The translations under genes were made by a program, and so were the position numbers. From positions 1-64,000 of the forward strand of contig CAVPDG010000007.1 in assembly GCA_963702535.1 (NCBI GenBank): 64,000 bases of DNA, in the 5' to 3' direction. This document shows positions 1-9,819 of the stretch, one piece after another. The notes beneath the pieces were generated by a model. It saw nothing but the letters and a program-made list of their open reading frames with translations, did not search any database and was not told the DNA's origin. The stretch comes from CAVPDG01 sp963702535. GTDB lineage: Bacteria > Chloroflexota > Anaerolineae > Anaerolineales > UBA4823. The stretch's first letter is position 1. Every line of letters starts with the position of its first letter.

Positions 1-485
1 CCCCGGTCACCTTAAAGCGCTGGTACTTCTTGCCCCCGCTCTCCGGCTTCAGGATGCCGGAATCATCCAGCAGGTAGATGGCGCCCTTATTCGGCGGCGG
101 GCGCCGCTTATCGATGCACTCTGCCAGCAGCGTCTGGCTGGGGTCGGCAACGTTCTCGAAGGTGGCGATGTCTTCGCTGTTGATGCGCAGGAAGCGCCAG
201 GTTGTGACCGGCGGCGGGGCGGGGGTCGGCGGCGGCAACGGTGGGCACCACTTCGACGACCGGCGGCGCCTGCGTGGGCGGCGCCATGGTGGGGATGGAC
301 TTGGGCTCGGCGGTGGCGGGCTGCACCACCTGCACTTCGGCGGTCGGGCGGGATGCCAGGCGCCGGCGGATCAGGATCACGTCCACGATACAGATCAGCG
401 TCACCAGCAGCGCCAGGGCGATCGAGACGATCACGATCACCTTTCTGACCAGCTCAGGGTCCCTATCCGGGCGGCGCTTGTTCAT
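1..485 (-). CDS. Single-pass membrane protein with Pro-rich linker; frameshifted, 3' end outside window
   Basis: No family recognised. The ATG at 485 gives a basic N-terminus (MNKRRPDRD), one hydrophobic segment at about residues 13-36 and then a Pro/Thr/Val-rich linker, so it is probably an anchored extracytoplasmic protein. The frame is lost in a G/C-rich run near 225-240. A coherent protein resumes in another frame (RFLRINSEDIATF, then GAIYLLDDSGILKPESGG) and stays open to the window edge. A single-base error or mutation is the simplest explanation. The C-terminal domain is incomplete here, so the function is open. Confidence 0.55.
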
Positions 486-613
486 CCCCCTTATTATAAA
501 CGCCCGCCCTCATCGCGTGCAGGCGAGAATCACACCAGCCCCTTCCAACCACCAACCGCCAACGCAACCTCCCGAGCGCATCTCCTCGGACGCCAACGTC
601 AACCGCCAACCCT

Positions 614-1922
614 TCAATACTCATAGCGCTCGAACTTCTCCACGCTTTTGCCCCCGTAGCGGCGCAGGCGCAGGTCGGCTTGCTCCTTGTGCCCCCAGAA
701 GCGCTCCAGGGCGCATAGCCGTGAGGCGTACTCGCCCACCAGCACCGCCGCTTCGGGCGTGATCTGCTGGTAGGTGTGCGTCTTGATGAACTTGCCCACC
801 CACAAGCCGCCGGTGTAGCGCCCGGCGCGGCGCGTGGGCAGGGTGTGGTTGGTGCCGATCACCTTGTCGCCGTAAGCCACGTTGGTCTCGGGTCCCAGGA
901 ACAGGGCGCCGTAGTTGCGCATGTGCTCGAGGAAGTAGCGCGGCTCCCGGGTCAGGATCTCCACGTGCTCGCAAGCCACCTGATCCGCCTCGCTCACGGC
1001 TTCTTCGTAGGTATCGACGACGATGACCTGCCCGTAGGTCTCCCAGGAGCGGCGAGCCAGGTCGGCGGTGGGCATGATCCCCAGGTGGCGCTCGATCTCG
1101 TCCAGGGTCTCCAATGCCAGCTTCTCGCTCAGCGAGATGAGCGTGGCGGGCGAATCGGGACCGTGCTCCGCCTGCCCGAGCAGGTCCACGGCGCACATCT
1201 CGGCGTCGGCGCTCTCATCGGCGACCACCAGGATCTCGGTGGGTCCGGCGAGCAGGTCGATGCCCACCCGCCCGAAGAGCTGGCGCTTGGCTTCGGCGAC
1301 GTAGGCGTTGCCGGGTCCCACGAGCATATCCACCGGCTGGATGGTTTGCGTGCCGATCGCCATGGCGCCCACCGCCTGGATGCCGCCCAGCAGGTAGATC
1401 TCATCGGCGCCGCCCAGGTGCATGGCGGCGATGGTGGCGGCGGGCAGCTCGCCCTGGATGGGCGGCGTGCAGGCGATGATGCGCGGCACGCCGGCCACTT
1501 TGGCGGTGAGCACGCTCATGTGGGCGGAGGCCACCATGGGGTAGCGCCCGCCGGGGATGTAGCAGCCCACGCTCTCCACGGGGATGTTCTTGTGCCCCAG
1601 CGTCACGCCGGGCAGCGTCTCCACCTCGATATCGAGCAGGGCGGCTTTCTGCGCTTCGGCGAAGCGCCTGATCTGCGCCTGGGCGAACTGGATGTCGCTG
1701 ATCACCTGTGCCGGCAGGCTGGCGATGAGGTCTTCGATCTGCGCTGGTGGAGAGGCGGAACTCAGGCGGCGACCAGTTGTCGAAGCGGGCGGAGAGCTCG
1801 CGCACGGCCAGGTCGCCGCGCTGCTGGATGTCGCTCAGCACCGATTCGACGGTGCGGCGCACGCGGTCGTCCACTTCCTGCGTTTGAGCGGGGGTGATGC
1901 CTTGCTTGAGGATCTTTACCAT
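614..1922 (-). CDS. HisD-family polyol dehydrogenase, HpsN-like (one frameshift)
   Basis: NAD-dependent dehydrogenase of the histidinol dehydrogenase fold. ATG at 1922 (MVKILKQGIT) has AAGGGA upstream. The frame breaks near 1752 and the rest continues to 614. HisD-type metal and catalytic residues are visible: QAEHGP (Gln and His ligands), ACEHVEI (Glu-His pair), GDKVIGTNHTLPT (Asp ligand) and a C-terminal His in WGHKEQAD. The run NYGALFLGPETNV...TNHTLPT...YTGGLWVGKF is as I recall it from HpsN, the sulfopropanediol 3-dehydrogenase, rather than from biosynthetic HisD. No other his gene is nearby. It sits at the 3' end of a sugar locus, so it probably oxidises a terminal alcohol of a small polyol. 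The substrate is not determined by sequence. Confidence 0.8.
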
Positions 1923-1954
1923 TCTATAAAGTCCCTTCAATGAAAGTATTCCCG

Positions 1955-1998
1955 AAAAATGGGATTGCACGGACATGGGTCCGTGCAATCCCATTTTT
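1955..1998 (-). terminator. 20-bp perfect hairpin after the UroD-like gene
   Basis: Arms 1955-1974 and 1979-1998 are perfectly complementary over 20 bp around a 4-nt loop. Both outer ends are A/T runs, so the minus-strand transcript ends the stem in a U run. It begins within 10 bases of the stop at 2004 and should separate the UroD-like gene from the HisD-like gene. Confidence 0.85.
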
Positions 1999-2003
1999 TG
2001 GGA

Positions 2004-3177
2004 TTAACAATCGAAGCCCGCCATCTCCGCCAGGCGGCGGCGGTAGTAGACGAAGTCCTCCCAGGAGACCTCGGGGTGGACGAGGTGGTCGGCGAAGGGG
2101 ATGTAGCCGCCCTGCCGCAAGAGCGGCGGCACCTTTGCCTCCAGCTCGCGGTCGATGGCGTCTTTGCCCTGGGCGAGCGCCCGCTTATCCAGCCCGCCGT
2201 AGATCTGCAGCTTCGGGAAGCGCTGGCGCACAGCGACGATATCCATGCCCGCCTGCACTTCGAAGGGCAGCAAGCCGGTCATGCCGGCTTCCAGGAAGAG
2301 CGGGATGAGCGACCAGCAGTCGCCGTCGGTGTCCACGCAGAAGTGACGCACGCCGTTCTGGCGCAGGAAGCCGATCAGCTTCTGGTAGCAGGGCAGCATG
2401 AACTCGCGGAAGGCGGCAGGGGAGATGAGCGGACCGTTCTTGTATGCCATGTCCTCCCAGAACTCGGCGCTGTCGGGCTGCACGTCTTTGAGCACGTAAC
2501 CGTAGATCTCGATCCAGAAGTCGGTCAGGAAGCTGAGCATATCGCGGATCAGGTCGGGCTGGTCGTAGTAGGCGTAGAAGAGGTTGACCTCGCCCATCAG
2601 GGCGCGCAGCGAGCCGAAGAAGCCGCAGTAGCCGCTGGCGATGGCGAGCGGGTAATCGCGATCCTTGTATTCCTGTACCAGGGCGGACCAGTTTGCGGGC
2701 AGGCGCTCCTGGATGCGCACCTGGAAGCGCTCGGCTTTCGATGCGCTCCCAGTCCTCGCGGTTGGCTACGGGCCAGGCGAGGAACTCCGGCAGGGAGGCG
2801 TCGTCCTTGCGCTTGCGCAGCGTGACGCCCATGCCGTCCACCACCACCAGGCGGTCGCCTTCCTCGGCGACCACCCGCTCCTCGAAGGCGGGGAAGATGA
2901 AGTTCTCCAGCGGGATGGTCTTGCGCGGCGGGTCGAGGCGGCAGAACTCGCTCACATCGGGGGCGGGCTGGACGTTCAGCACGCCGCTGCCCCACGCCGC
3001 GCCGGGTCCGGCGACGGTGCCGCCGTAGGTGACCGGCTCGCGCAAGCCGTGTTTGCGGGGCAAGCCTTCGGCGTACCAGCGCTCGAGGGTGCCGCCCCAA
3101 TAGCCCCACTCCCACAGCATGCCGCGGTCGGGGGGCTGGAAGTCCATGATGGAGAGGAAACGCTCACGAAGGTTCAT
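2004..3177 (-). CDS. UroD-family protein (UroD/MtaA superfamily), paralogue 1 (one frameshift)
   Basis: Uroporphyrinogen decarboxylase-fold protein of about 390 residues. ATG at 3177 (MNLRERFLSIMDFQPPDR) matches the usual N-terminus of these UroD-like proteins (R.R...M....PDR.P). One base appears missing near 2738, where ERIES should run into ERFQVRIQERLP. The C-terminal half carries HFCVDTDGDCWSLIP, where methyltransferase relatives such as MtaA have a zinc-binding HxCG, and a GGLDKRAL loop. The family includes haem decarboxylases and corrinoid:coenzyme methyltransferases. Position in a sugar locus without haem genes argues against haem synthesis. True reaction unknown. Confidence 0.75.
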
Positions 3178-3215
3178 CGGCAAGACCTGAAACACAAAGA
3201 GCACAAAGCGGATCA

Positions 3216-3304
3216 CTAAGGACACAAAGCGATTCGGGTTATTACAATCCAGCACTTCACTCATAAATTTCTTCGAGAGCTTTGTTTTTTCTTTGTGTCC
3301 TTAG
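3216..3304. repeat. 14-bp inverted repeat between DUF4432 and UroD genes
   Basis: CTAAGGACACAAAG at 3216-3229 and its exact reverse complement at 3291-3304, 61 bp apart, in the gap between the DUF4432 gene and the UroD-like gene. The separation is long for a terminator, and extra partial copies of ACACAAAG lie at 3192-3209. It resembles dispersed intergenic repeats. A processing or transcript-stability role is possible. Confidence 0.6.
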
Positions 3305-3315
3305 CGGTTTAATCT

Positions 3316-4393
3316 CTACTCCCTGCCACGCAAGACGTCTCCATGCGGGGTGATGCGGGTGACGCCGGCGGGACCGGTGTAGGCGACTGCCAGGAAGCGG
3401 GCGGAGAGCGTCTCGCCGGGCTGCAGGGTGTGGGCGCTCCCCGCCTGGATGGCATCCGGCAGGGTGAGCTGCACGGTGGAGAAGGGCTCCAGGGCGATGT
3501 TGTAGTTGCGCCCGTACCAGGGCGCGCCGTAGGCGCCGCCGTAAACCTGCCAGAACCACAGGGCGGGGAAGACCTCCAGGGGCCATGCCATGCCGAAACC
3601 CACCTGGCGGGCGGTGTTGGTCAGGGCGTACCAGCCCTCGGGCAGACTGTCCAGGCGCAGGGTGTCGGTGGTATCGGCTTCGGGCGAGGCGACCCGGCGC
3701 AGGTCGATAACGCCGCCGTCTTTGGCGGGGACATGGGGCCAGGGGTAGACGCCCTCGGCGAAGCGGGTGTTGCTCGACAGGTTCGTGCAGTGCACGGTCG
3801 CGCCGGGCAGGTCGATGACGCAGGAGTTGTCGATGAACGGCGGACCGAAGGCGGGGTGCTGCCCCCACATCATCTCCATTGGCAGTGCGCCCCTCGTTGC
3901 GGATGCTCTCCTCGATGGTCAGCACCGCCTTGCCGCGCTCCAGGGAGACCAGCTTTTCGAGGTAGAAGGGGGTGCGCACGGTGCGCACGCGGAAGCGCAC
4001 GGCGACCCGCTCGGGGGTATCCTCCTCGATGCGGTAGTCCCAGGGTAACGTGGGCGTCTCGCCGTGGGCGCCGAAGGGGAAGCCGCGGTACTCGGCGGGG
4101 TTGCCGCCGGTGGGGAAGCAGTCCTGCCAGCCGCCTTCGTAGAAGTCGAGGAAGGAGGAGACGGCGGTGTGCGTGGTGGCTACGTAGCGGGCGGGGTCGC
4201 GCACGCCCCAGGGTGAGCGCCACATGAAGTCGACGTCCAGGGGCTTGTAGTTGAGCTCGAAGATGTCGGCGCCTTTGCCGGCGAGCAGGGATACACGCAG
4301 TAGCTCGTTCTCGAGGGTTACCGTGCTCAAGCCGCGGTAGGTGTATTCGCTGATGCGGCAGCCGAAGTTGCGTTCGTGCGTGTAGAAGATCAT
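3316..4393 (-). CDS. DUF4432 family aldose-mutarotase-like protein, paralogue 1 (one frameshift)
   Basis: Galactose-mutarotase-fold protein of the DUF4432 type, about 359 residues from ATG at 4393. Diagnostic stretches are LSTVTLENELLRVSLLAGKGADIFEL (seen at residues 22-47), FYEGGWQDCFPTGG and, after a frame break in a C run near 3889, WGQHPAFGPPF. The family is expected to bind a sugar and may interconvert its anomers, but substrates are mostly unknown. It lies 3 bp after a UroD-like gene in the same direction. A second copy occurs at 40590 in the other carbohydrate locus, again next to UroD/MttB-type genes, which suggests a shared substrate class. Confidence 0.75.
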
Positions 4394-4396
4394 GAC

Positions 4397-5551
4397 CTAA
4401 CCCCCAGCCCCTTCCCTGAAGGGAAGGGAGCGACCAAACTCATGACCGGCGTCGGCGAGGGCATGGATGTTTTCGTGCGGGGTCTCGTCGTTGAAGTAGT
4501 CGGTGGTGGCGAGGATGAAGTGGCAGCGGCCGCGCACAGTGTCCAGCGCCTGGCGCACGGTCTCACGGATCTCGGCGGGCGAGCCGTAGCGCAGCAGGTC
4601 GATCTGGTCGATGTTGCCCACCAGGGTGGTGCCCTCGCCGAAGACCTGCACCGCCTCCGCCAGGACGGTATCGCCGTGCGGAGCAGGCGTCATGGATTCG
4701 TACATGCGCATGCCCAGCCCCGGGTAGAGGGGCAGCAGCTTGCGGGCGTAGCCGCAGTTGTGGTAGAGCACGGCGACGCCCTGCGCCTGGATGAACTGGA
4801 TGAGCTCTTTCTCGTAGGGCCAGATGTGCTGCTTGAAGAAATCCGGTCCCACCATCTTGCCGTTGGCGATGTTGCCGCCGTAAGCGATGATATCCGGGCG
4901 GGCGTCGATCATGAACTGGATGTGGGTCTTGTAGCGCTCCAGCCCCCAGCGCATGAGCCGGTGGAAGAAATCCGGGTTGACCAGGGCGTCCACCAGCAGG
5001 TCGTCGACTTTGCGGTAGTAGTAGCCGATGAGGTTGAAGGCGCCCTGGATCCAGGGGGCGACCACGCCGTCCTCGCCGGTGGCTTCTTTGGCGCGGCGGA
5101 TGTCGGAGACATCGACATGGGTGATTGGCGGCAGGTACTTGACCATCAGGTCCAGGTCGGTCTCAGACTGGATGAAATATTTCGTGGGGGAGGTCTCAGC
5201 GTCGTACTCGTAGATCCAGCGCAGGGCTTCGGTGCAGTCCAGGTCGCCCTCGGGGGTGCGGACGCTGGTGCGCTTGGTCTCGTCGCGACCTTCCGGCTGC
5301 GTCTCGATCGCCACCTGCCAGGCAGCGCCGGAGGGACCGTAAGCGTCGTAGGCGGGGGTGCAGTTGCGGTGCATCACGTCGAAGCCGAAGTGCTTGTAAA
5401 CCTCGGGGGTCTTTTCCACCCAGTCTACATCGTGCGTGCCGTAGAATTCTTTGATGTAATTGACGTGGATGAAGGGCGAGACCGGGATGCGGTCGCCGGA
5501 TTGCTGGTAGATGAGGCATAAGAGTAGCTGGCGAGGGGTTAGTGGGGTCAT
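4397..5551 (-). CDS. UroD-family protein, paralogue 2, with HxC motif
   Basis: Intact 384-residue UroD/MtaA-superfamily protein. AAGGA lies about 10 nt before the ATG at 5551. It contains VLYHNCGYARKLLP, so His264 and Cys266 form the HxC zinc motif of corrinoid methyltransferases such as MtaA. At the position of the expected third ligand Cys the sequence reads ATTDYFNDETP. Of the four UroD paralogues here this one is closest to a methyltransferase-type metal site. It overlaps no neighbour but lies 3 bp from the DUF4432 gene. Proposed role: transfer of a one-carbon or other group to or from a sugar-derived compound; this is inference from family and context. Confidence 0.8.
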   Translation of the reverse strand: MTPLTPRQLLLCLIYQQSGDRIPVSPFIHVNYIKEFYGTHDVDWVEKTPEVYKHFGFDVMHRNCTPAYDAYGPSGAAWQVAIETQPEGRDETKRTSVRTPEGDLDCTEALRWIYEYDAETSPTKYFIQSETDLDLMVKYLPPITHVDVSDIRRAKEATGEDGVVAPWIQGAFNLIGYYYRKVDDLLVDALVNPDFFHRLMRWGLERYKTHIQFMIDARPDIIAYGGNIANGKMVGPDFFKQHIWPYEKELIQFIQAQGVAVLYHNCGYARKLLPLYPGLGMRMYESMTPAPHGDTVLAEAVQVFGEGTTLVGNIDQIDLLRYGSPAEIRETVRQALDTVRGRCHFILATTDYFNDETPHENIHALADAGHEFGRSLPFREGAGG

Positions 5552-5668
5552 AAGCTGCTCATCCTTGGTTCATTAGCGGTCTTATCCAAAGAGCTTTTAT
5601 CCGCAGATTTCGCAGATTTGCGCAGATTATTTTTTATGATTCCTTGCTGCGCGCAGAATGAGGAGTAA

Positions 5669-6871
5669 CTACCTGTTTCGACCATGCTGCCGGTAATAGT
5701 GTACGCCTTCGACCAACGTGCTGAGGTTCTCCCAGCTCACCTCGGGGGTGATGGTGCTGGAGGCAGCCAGGAAGAGACCCGTGCGGGGACCTTTTTCGAC
5801 CAGCCAGTCGATCTGTTGCTTGACATCTGCAGGCTTGCCGAAGGGCAGGGTAACGCTGACAGAGACGCCGCCCATGATGACCAGGTCTTCGCCGTCTTTG
5901 GTCTTCATGGCGCAGATCTTCTCGTAATCCATGCCGAACTCGTACTGGAAGCCCTGGAAGCCCTTGAGACCCACCTCCAGCAGGCGGGGCACCATCTCCA
6001 TCAGGTTGCCGTCGCAATGCCAGATGAGACGTAAATCCGTGTCCAGCACAGGCTCCAGGCAGCGGGCAAAATGCGGCAGCCATATTTTATCCAGCGACTT
6101 GATGTTGACCAGCGTGCCGCGCCCATCCGCCATGTCGAAATCCAGGCGGTGGAGCGGGGGGAGGTTCCCTTCGCGGTAGGCGCGGGCGGCGGCGCGGTTG
6201 TTGAGCAGGGCGTACTCGGCTTGCAGGGCGAAGTGCTTCTCTGCCACTTCCGGGTAGAGGGCGTACGCCATGAAGTAGTTCTCATAGCCGTAAACGCCGT
6301 AGTAGAAATAGGGGAAGTAGATGAAGTTGAAGCCGGTTTTGAGGATATCTGCGCCGAAGATATCCTGCACACGCTGCTCCTCGGCGAGGATCTCACGCAC
6401 GCGGCGCTCTTCGTCGAAATTGGCGATGTCCTGCTCGATGTGGGGGAAGACGAAGCGCTCCAGGTGCTCGACGGTGGCTTCCGGGGAGTCGATGAGCATG
6501 CCATCCAGGATGATCTTTCCGGAGCCGGTGGTGGCGGCGTGGCTGGCGGCGCAATCCATGACCACCGGGTTGTAGGGGATGTAGTCGTTGGCGGGCGGGG
6601 GCTGACCGACCAATTCGTCATAGCCGGTGGCGCTCATGGTGAGCGGGTTATCGGCGATGAACTGGTCGAGCGAGCACACGCCGATGGCGCGTTGGGCGTC
6701 CAGGTAGACGCGCACGGGATCGCGGCGGTAATCGCCGGGATTGGCGCCCGCCAGGCGCTCGATGTGGCTGTGGTTCATCAGGTGCACCATCCAGCACGGG
6801 ATGCCGTGGGTGGGCTTGAGGTGGATGGTATCCAGGGCGAGCTGGGCAGATTCGGAAAGATGCAGGGACAT
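5669..6871 (-). CDS. UroD-family protein, paralogue 3
   Basis: Intact 400-residue protein of the UroD superfamily, start ATG 6871 with GGAGCG upstream, 15 bp after the isomerase gene. At the metal-site position it reads LRLIWHCDGNLMEMVP (His285, Cys286, Asp287), i.e. HxD instead of the HxC of MtaA-type enzymes. GGVSVSVTLPFGKPADV and WLVEKGPRTGLFLAASSTITPEV follow the usual C-terminal layout of the fold. It shares little with paralogues 1 and 2 apart from these landmarks, so the three are probably functionally distinct. Reaction unknown. Confidence 0.75.
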   Translation of the reverse strand: MSLHLSESAQLALDTIHLKPTHGIPCWMVHLMNHSHIERLAGANPGDYRRDPVRVYLDAQRAIGVCSLDQFIADNPLTMSATGYDELVGQPPPANDYIPYNPVVMDCAASHAATTGSGKIILDGMLIDSPEATVEHLERFVFPHIEQDIANFDEERRVREILAEEQRVQDIFGADILKTGFNFIYFPYFYYGVYGYENYFMAYALYPEVAEKHFALQAEYALLNNRAAARAYREGNLPPLHRLDFDMADGRGTLVNIKSLDKIWLPHFARCLEPVLDTDLRLIWHCDGNLMEMVPRLLEVGLKGFQGFQYEFGMDYEKICAMKTKDGEDLVIMGGVSVSVTLPFGKPADVKQQIDWLVEKGPRTGLFLAASSTITPEVSWENLSTLVEGVHYYRQHGRNR

Positions 6872-6886
6872 CAGGCGCTCCGTAGG

Positions 6887-8290
6887 CTAGATGCGGGCGT
6901 ACTCAATGCCGGCAAGGTGGGCGACTTTCTCCAGGGTATCCGCCCAACGCCCGTAAGCCAGCGCCTGGTGGTGCGAGCCGCCGGCGAGGCTGTAGCGGGT
7001 GAGGAAGTCAGAAAGGTCGCCATCCGGGCGGAACTTGTAATGTGGGCGAGCCAGGTCGGGGATGTAGGGGAAGTCGAGTACCTGCCCCTCGGTGACGATC
7101 ATGCGCAGCCTGCCGTCCTGCACGGTGGTCAGGCTGAGCAGCGTGACATCGCCGGGCTTGAGGCTGAAGGCAAGCAGGAGGGGATTATGTTTGACATCGA
7201 AGAGGCTGCCGATGGTGCTGCGCACGAGGTGGATGGGCTCATCCGGGCGCGCCATCTTCCAGTTGGCTTCGCCCATGTGCATCATCAGGGCGGCGTTGTT
7301 GGCGAAATCCATGGTGAACATCTCGGTGAAGTTGGCATCCCCCGCCAGGGCTTGCATCAGGCAGACGGCGGTGGCGCTGGTGACATCGCCCTCACCGCCG
7401 AAGCCGTAGCCCTCCGCCAGGAGCATCGAGGAGGCAAGGAAGGGCAGGGTTTCCAGGCGCCCCTCCTCGCCGACCGCCATGAAGTGCGAGGCAAAGCCCT
7501 GCATGCCGCGCTCATCCAGGAGCTGGCGCAACGCCCACTCCAGGCGGGCGCTGGCTGCGTACTCGTCTTCGGTGATCTCGGGATCAAACTGGAAGCGCTG
7601 GCGGTCTTCCTGCAGGCGAGCGGCGATGAGCCCGGCGGGTGCAGCCTGGGCGCGCTCAGCCAGGGTGCGCATCGAGAGGTGGTGGATCTCCACGCCGGTC
7701 TGGGTCAGGAAGGCGGTCTCATCCAAGCCAAAATCGCCCATGCCCTCCATGGCGTAGCCGACCAGCCCAATGTGCGTGCGCTGAAGTTGGCGCACGAGGC
7801 GGGCGGCATCGCACCAGGCGCGCACCGCGGCGATCGTGCGCGGGTCGCGGGTGTGCCCGGTGACCACCTGGAAGGAGCGCCCGGCGCGCAGCAGGACATT
7901 GGCGAGGTCCTGGACGCCGTGCATGCCGTGGTTGCGGGTCGTGTCGTCGCCGGTCGTCCCGCTGGTGATTTCGTAGAGCTGTTGGGTGTTGAGGATCAGG
8001 ATGGGCAGGCGGGTCTTGAGCAAGCCGCGCAGGGCGATATGGCTGGGGGCGTAGGTGAGCAGCACGACCAGCACCAGGTCTTTGCCCTCCGCTTCGAAGC
8101 GGCGCAGCGCCTCATCGACCTGCTCATGCGTGGTGCACACGCCGGGGAAATCGACCGCAGCGAAAGGGCTGAAAGCCTGCACAAGCTCGCCGGCGAACTG
8201 CGCCTCCTGGATCTTCAAATCGGGCCAGCGGTCGTACAGGTCGAACATCAAGCCGATCATGCCCAGGCGGGCGCGGTTGGTTGCAGTCAT
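6887..8290 (-). CDS. L-arabinose isomerase (AraA)-family sugar isomerase
   Basis: Aldose-ketose isomerase of the AraA/FucI fold, 467 residues against about 495 for AraA. The start at 8290 has a strong AGGAGG. GYGFGGEGDVTSATA and FTMDFANNAALMMHMGEANWKM match the AraA core (acidic metal ligands and the M.H.GE.NW segment). GGSHHQALAYG is the C-terminal His motif. It lies directly downstream of the FGGY kinase, the usual isomerase-kinase pairing for pentose or deoxyhexose breakdown. The sugar cannot be read from sequence. It is more distant from the three FucI-like paralogues of the second locus than they are from one another. Confidence 0.8.
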   Translation of the reverse strand: MTATNRARLGMIGLMFDLYDRWPDLKIQEAQFAGELVQAFSPFAAVDFPGVCTTHEQVDEALRRFEAEGKDLVLVVLLTYAPSHIALRGLLKTRLPILILNTQQLYEITSGTTGDDTTRNHGMHGVQDLANVLLRAGRSFQVVTGHTRDPRTIAAVRAWCDAARLVRQLQRTHIGLVGYAMEGMGDFGLDETAFLTQTGVEIHHLSMRTLAERAQAAPAGLIAARLQEDRQRFQFDPEITEDEYAASARLEWALRQLLDERGMQGFASHFMAVGEEGRLETLPFLASSMLLAEGYGFGGEGDVTSATAVCLMQALAGDANFTEMFTMDFANNAALMMHMGEANWKMARPDEPIHLVRSTIGSLFDVKHNPLLLAFSLKPGDVTLLSLTTVQDGRLRMIVTEGQVLDFPYIPDLARPHYKFRPDGDLSDFLTRYSLAGGSHHQALAYGRWADTLEKVAHLAGIEYARI

Positions 8291-8302
8291 ATCTCATACC
8301 TC

Positions 8303-9799
8303 CTATGGCGCCGCCCCGGGGCGGGAGACCGCCGGGAGCAGCTCTTGATAACGGTGATAAGCGCTTTCATAGGCCGCCTGTTGCTCGGGCAGCGGGGAAT
8401 AGCGGCGCAGCTTGCCCTGCGGATGCGGGGCGTCGTCCAGCGAGGCGAAGGCGCCGCAGCCCACGCCGGCGATGACGGCTGCACCCCAGCCGGCAGCCTG
8501 CGTGACGGGCGGCACCTGCAGGTGGATTGCGCAGGCGCCGGCAACGATCTGGGCCCAGATGCGGCTGCGGGCAGCCCCGCCGACCATGATCAGGTCATCC
8601 ACGACAACACCATAGCGGCGGATGTCTTCAATCGCCCAACGCAGCTCGAAGGCGATGCCCTCCAGGGCGGCGCGCGCCAGGTCGTCACACGTGTGGTTAA
8701 GGTTCAAGCCGATAAAGCCGCCGCTGCCCATGCCGTAAGCCTCGGCGTGACCGCCCGCCAGGGGGAAGAAGAGCAAGCCGGATGCGCCGGGAGCGGCGCG
8801 GGTTGCGGCTTCATCCAGGTCACGGAAACCCAGGCGGCTGGCATCAGGCTGGCTCGGGGTGTTCCACAGGCGCTCGAGCAGCCATTCCAGCGACGAGCCC
8901 ACGCCGCCCAGGCTGCGCAAGGCGCCCCAGCGCGCCGGGGCGGCGTGGCAGCTCACCGCCATGCCGCTCTTGAGTCCGGTCTCCAGGTCGGGTGGCGTGA
9001 GCAATAGCACCCATGCGGTGCCAGTGGAAAGCAGCATTGGTCCGGGGCGGGTGACTCCCAGCCCGACGGCGGCGCAGTACTGGTCGTGGGCGCCGTTGAA
9101 GAGCGGGGTGCCCTGGGGCAAGCCGGTGAGTCGGCTGGCTTCGGCGCTGAGCGCGCCGACCAGTCGCCCCGAGCGGCGCAAAGGCGATAACATTTCCGGG
9201 CGAATGCCCGCCAGGTCGAGCAGGCGCGGGTCCCAAGCGCCAGAGGCGATCTCCAGGAGCTGGGTGATGCTGGCGTTTGAGGGATCCATGCACAGCTCGC
9301 CCACCAGGCGGTAACCGATGTAATCGTTGACGAAGGTGATATGGCGGGCGAGCGAGAAGACATCCGGCAGGTTGTTACGGAGCCAGCGGATGTGCATCAG
9401 CGGCAGGGCGGGCATGAGCGACCAGCCAGTGATGCGGTGGATCGCCTCTGCACCGAAGGATTCTTTGACCTGCAGGTATTCCTGCCGGGCGCGCTGGTCC
9501 ATCCAGCTCATGGCGTTATACACCGGCTGCAGGGCAGCGTCGAGCGGGATGGTGGTGCCGCCCTGGGAGGACAGCGAGATGCCCAAGACGGCGTCGCCAG
9601 GACCTAGGCTGTCTGCCACGGAGCGCAGCACAGCCACTACCGCCTGCCAGAGCGCCTGCGGGTCCTGCTCCACCCAGCCATCCTGCGGGGTGAGCAGGGT
9701 GTAAGACTGGCTGGCTTGCGCAAGCTGGCGCCCGTGCAGGTCGAAGAGCAGAGCTTTGGCGGCGGTGGTGCCGACATCCAGACCGATGAGGGTTTCCAT
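8303..9799 (-). CDS. FGGY-family carbohydrate kinase (XylB-like), paralogue 1
   Basis: ATP-dependent sugar or polyol kinase, about 498 residues. Motifs are GLDVGTTAAKALLF (phosphate-1), GISLSSQGGTTIPLD, GAHDQYCAAVGLG with the catalytic Asp, STGTAW, and GGAARSRIWAQIVAG (adenosine motif). The ATG at 9799 follows AGGATG; a GTG one codon earlier is possible. It sits between the ABC permease and the AraA-like isomerase in one operon, consistent with phosphorylation of the imported and isomerised ketose or of an unusual polyol. The xylulokinase-like length and motifs do not fix the substrate. Confidence 0.88.
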   Translation of the reverse strand: METLIGLDVGTTAAKALLFDLHGRQLAQASQSYTLLTPQDGWVEQDPQALWQAVVAVLRSVADSLGPGDAVLGISLSSQGGTTIPLDAALQPVYNAMSWMDQRARQEYLQVKESFGAEAIHRITGWSLMPALPLMHIRWLRNNLPDVFSLARHITFVNDYIGYRLVGELCMDPSNASITQLLEIASGAWDPRLLDLAGIRPEMLSPLRRSGRLVGALSAEASRLTGLPQGTPLFNGAHDQYCAAVGLGVTRPGPMLLSTGTAWVLLLTPPDLETGLKSGMAVSCHAAPARWGALRSLGGVGSSLEWLLERLWNTPSQPDASRLGFRDLDEAATRAAPGASGLLFFPLAGGHAEAYGMGSGGFIGLNLNHTCDDLARAALEGIAFELRWAIEDIRRYGVVVDDLIMVGGAARSRIWAQIVAGACAIHLQVPPVTQAAGWGAAVIAGVGCGAFASLDDAPHPQGKLRRYSPLPEQQAAYESAYHRYQELLPAVSRPGAAP

Positions 9800-9819
9800 C
9801 ACGCATCCTGAAGCACAGG

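Noticed and set aside
493..498. TATAAT just before the first gene, suggesting leaderless transcription
   Set aside because: The matching -35 position is poor (TGCACG) and the spacing to the ATG is too short to be convincing.
6071..9007. Very long (978-codon) plus-strand open frame
   Set aside because: It lies antisense to the UroD, isomerase and kinase genes, has no family resemblance and arises from high-GC codon bias. Many similar shadow frames were dropped for the same reason.
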